From: a virus
Strand: one strand, 5' to 3'
Virus record (IMG/VR): IMGVR_UViG_3300043409_001170
Coordinates: 1 to 30,111 of that record
DNA length: 30,111 nucleotides
Shown: positions 27,952 through 30,111 of the stretch, one piece after another
Layout: every line of letters starts with the position of its first letter
How positions within the stretch are numbered: the stretch's first letter is position 1
Notes under the pieces: model-generated
Seen by the model: the letters and a program-made list of their open reading frames with translations, nothing else
Told to the model about the DNA's origin: nothing
Database searches by the model: none
Translations under genes and position numbers: made by a program

Positions 27952-30111
27952 CTACCTATTACTTTGATTTTGCAGCATCTTTAATTTGTATGCGTACAAG
28001 ATGGTTTGATCGTTTACGGGAACGCCTTTTTCTTTCAAAGCGTCTGTAATTGATTGAAGCTCCGGCTGGAATTTAGCAATCTGATCTTCAGATACCCACG
28101 GCACAAAATTGTTCAATATCTTTTTAGACAAGGCTCTGTTTTCCGGCGTAATGCTGGCAACAGGGATTTCGCGGCGAACGCCTGCGGCATCTGTTTGAAC
28201 TGTAAATGCTTCATTAAATTGTTCTGGAGTTGCGGTTGCTGTTATCATTGGCCGGCCGAACAACCCTCCTCCTTGTATCTGATCGCCAACAACTTGCGTC
28301 ATAATGGTCTTTTTTTCATTATAAGTCAGGTTGCGTTTCATCTGAGACTGCTGAGAAATAATCGCTTGATTAACTGCGTCATGCAACTTGATCATGTTGC
28401 GTTCTTCAGCACTGTCTTTTTCTGGGTGCATATATTTTTTGAACCCAGCATCAACCAGAACGCCTTTGAAGATTTCTCTGTCAAACGTAGCGTCACGAAT
28501 TTCGTCCGGCTTCATGCCTTCGGCGCGGTATTGAGCATATGTTGCCGCAGACAAGTATGGACGAAACTGTTCGATCTGCCCCTTTGTTTTTAAGTTTGGG
28601 TTGTCTTGTATTTGGAAAATTACGTTTTGATCGTCGGCGCGAGGAACACCGCGCTGCAAATGGGCGCGCTGTTCTGCCGTCAACAAAGATGCTTCGACTG
28701 GATGCTCTTGAACGAAAGCCTGATAATTATTGCCATCGCCAGAATAGCTAAAATCCATTGCGAAATTCCACGCTTCAATCTTTTGTTTGCGTTCGGCCTC
28801 ATCAAATTGATTGACCAAATGTTCAAATTGAACAAGCGCAATTTTCCTGACGTTGTCGTTTGGAATTGCTTCAATGCGTTGCTTTTGTTCTTGTCTGTTT
28901 TTTGTTGTGGCAATCACCTTACCTTCGCCAATTGCCGTCCCCCAAGCGTACTTTGTCGGATCAATTGGCACACCTTTTGGGTCGTACGCTTCAAAGTGCA
29001 AATGCGTTCCAGTAGCGGTGCCTGTCTTGCCAACCACACCAATCGGTTGACCGGATGTAACAACTTGACCAACAGTCACGTTGGCTTCTGACATGTGAGC
29101 ATAGAGGGTTTTGGCTTTTTCGCCATGCCCAATAGTCACCATGATACCGTAACCTGTCGCGGACCGCTTGACATCCGTCACAGTGCCATCAGCGGCGGCA
29201 AGGATTGCCGATCCTTCAGGCATCGCATAGTCCGTGCCTTTATGGTTTGTGCTTGCACCGGCCATAGGGGCAACACGAGTACCCATCCCGCTTGTCATTC
29301 TTACATCGGCAGGAGCCGCGCCGTAAGGCGCGTTATATGTTACGCCGCCTTGAACCTGATACCCAGAGAATATTTCTCTGGCCGCTTTTTCGCCCTGTTT
29401 TTGATCGTCTGCGGTTCCAACCGCGCCCTTTAGTTTCTGGTAGCTGTCAGTGTCAATGCGTCCGGCTTTCCATTCATCTTCAAGAAATCTGTTTGCAGCC
29501 TCATGGCTTCCACCGCGAAGCAGACTTTGCGTGACGCTTGCAACAGCGGGGCCATAAATTTTTTCTTGGGCCAGCGTCTTGAAGGTTTCAGTCAGTTCGC
29601 CGTTTTCATTCCTGATCGGAATACCGGATTTGTTGGCGTACTCTTCGAGCTTGTTGATCGCGGCAGCTTCGTACATTGCAAAATTGCCAGAGGGTTGGCC
29701 ATCGGCATCTTTGGCCCCAATCGATCCATATTCACGCGCCATGCTTTGCACATGGTTGCCCACGGTCGCAAGCGTTTCAACAGTATCAACCTTCTTAAAT
29801 TCCTTTTGAGCGTGAGTATTTACAGACGCTGTAAAAGTGCGCTCGAGAGGCATGGTGTTGACGTTAAACAGCATGCGCTGGCCATCGTTCTCGGCCTCGC
29901 CAAAAGTAAGTTTTTTTATTTCATTAAATTTTTGAACAAACTCAGGTTGCCGTTTCAAAGCCTCGGCACCACTAAGCATGGAAAATTCAGTGTGCAGCCT
30001 GTCAGCTTCCGTAGCAATTTTGTTGTACAAAACCTTGGATTTATAATCATTGATTTCGTCTTGGATATGGGTGGCCGTGCGAACTATAACGCCGCCCATG
30101 TCGCGTTCGGC
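27952..30111 (-). CDS. M23 metallopeptidase virion protein, 5' end outside window
   Basis: The frame is open to the right edge (AERD before the first ATG at 30099), so the true start is probably outside. Numbered from that ATG, an M23 (LytM-like) peptidase lies at about residues 265-380: HKGTD (H286, D290), YAHMS (H335) and THLHFE (H366, H368), the zinc ligands and catalytic histidines. The N-terminal 260 and C-terminal 330 residues are long charged helices. M23 enzymes cut peptide cross-bridges of the cell wall. As a virion protein upstream of the giant protein it should open the wall for DNA entry, the role of T7 gp16. Endolysin use is unlikely given its place and size. Confidence 0.9.
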   Translation of the reverse strand, partial: AERDMGGVIVRTATHIQDEINDYKSKVLYNKIATEADRLHTEFSMLSGAEALKRQPEFVQKFNEIKKLTFGEAENDGQRMLFNVNTMPLERTFTASVNTHAQKEFKKVDTVETLATVGNHVQSMAREYGSIGAKDADGQPSGNFAMYEAAAINKLEEYANKSGIPIRNENGELTETFKTLAQEKIYGPAVASVTQSLLRGGSHEAANRFLEDEWKAGRIDTDSYQKLKGAVGTADDQKQGEKAAREIFSGYQVQGGVTYNAPYGAAPADVRMTSGMGTRVAPMAGASTNHKGTDYAMPEGSAILAAADGTVTDVKRSATGYGIMVTIGHGEKAKTLYAHMSEANVTVGQVVTSGQPIGVVGKTGTATGTHLHFEAYDPKGVPIDPTKYAWGTAIGEGKVIATTKNRQEQKQRIEAIPNDNVRKIALVQFEHLVNQFDEAERKQKIEAWNFAMDFSYSGDGNNYQAFVQEHPVEASLLTAEQRAHLQRGVPRADDQNVIFQIQDNPNLKTKGQIEQFRPYLSAATYAQYRAEGMKPDEIRDATFDREIFKGVLVDAGFKKYMHPEKDSAEERNMIKLHDAVNQAIISQQSQMKRNLTYNEKKTIMTQVVGDQIQGGGLFGRPMITATATPEQFNEAFTVQTDAAGVRREIPVASITPENRALSKKILNNFVPWVSEDQIAKFQPELQSITDALKEKGVPVNDQTILYAYKLKMLQNQSNR

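Noticed and set aside
1-30111. tRNA, rRNA, CRISPR array, insertion sequence, integrase or reverse transcriptase (diversity-generating element for the fibre tips)
   Set aside because: None seen on either strand; in particular, the different fibre tips are not explained by a template-variable repeat pair, because no reverse transcriptase gene is in the window.

Overview
The window is part of a tailed double-stranded DNA phage genome, most likely a short-tailed (podovirus-type) phage of a Gram-negative host. The evidence is a PF12236-type head-to-tail connector (portal), an Sf6-like small terminase subunit, a large terminase subunit, a very large ejected-protein-like ORF (2917 aa) behind an M23 peptidase virion protein, T7 gp17-like tail fibres, and a lysis cassette with an N-acetylmuramidase and a 3TM GTA-type holin. 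The holin type and aquatic-phage-like gene style suggest a proteobacterial, perhaps alphaproteobacterial, host; this is inference. No integrase, repressor, tRNA or rRNA is visible. Both ends of the window cut genes: the portal on the left and the M23 protein on the right. Capsid and tail-tube genes are presumably outside the window.

Layout. (1) 9401 down to 1, minus strand, tightly overlapped: a 71-aa unknown, RusA resolvase, ssDNA-binding-like protein, HNH endonuclease, replication initiator, a run of very small genes (several single-span membrane peptides, two MDI-type coiled-coil proteins, one Acb2/Tad1-hairpin-like candidate anti-CBASS protein, two Cys-rich proteins, one HTH protein), then TerS, TerL, a GNAT protein, a cupin-like protein, an Ala-rich small protein and the portal. 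(2) 9402-9560, a divergent control region. (3) 9561 to 13312, plus strand: small unknown genes under two near-copy sigma70-type promoters, then a YqaJ exonuclease, a RecT annealase and an excisionase-like HTH protein, ending at a strong hairpin between convergent operons. (4) 30111 down to 13408, minus strand: M23 virion protein, 2917-aa polyvalent protein, fibre 1, a tiny ORF, fibre 2 (a partial copy of fibre 1), then the lysis cassette.

How it fits together. Region 1 copies the DNA (initiator, SSB-like, RusA) and packages it (TerS/TerL into the portal). Region 3 supplies exonuclease-annealase recombination. Region 4 supplies adsorption (two fibres sharing one module with different tips), entry (M23 hydrolase plus the giant protein with an HExxH metallopeptidase motif), and release.

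Points most worth a second look: the Acb2-like protein among the mini-genes; two ORFs nested in the +1 frame exactly at low-complexity linkers of the giant gene; the duplicated fibre module with a 114-bp tract of perfect identity; and the duplicated promoter-leader units with GGGGGC-tetraloop-GCCCCC hairpins.
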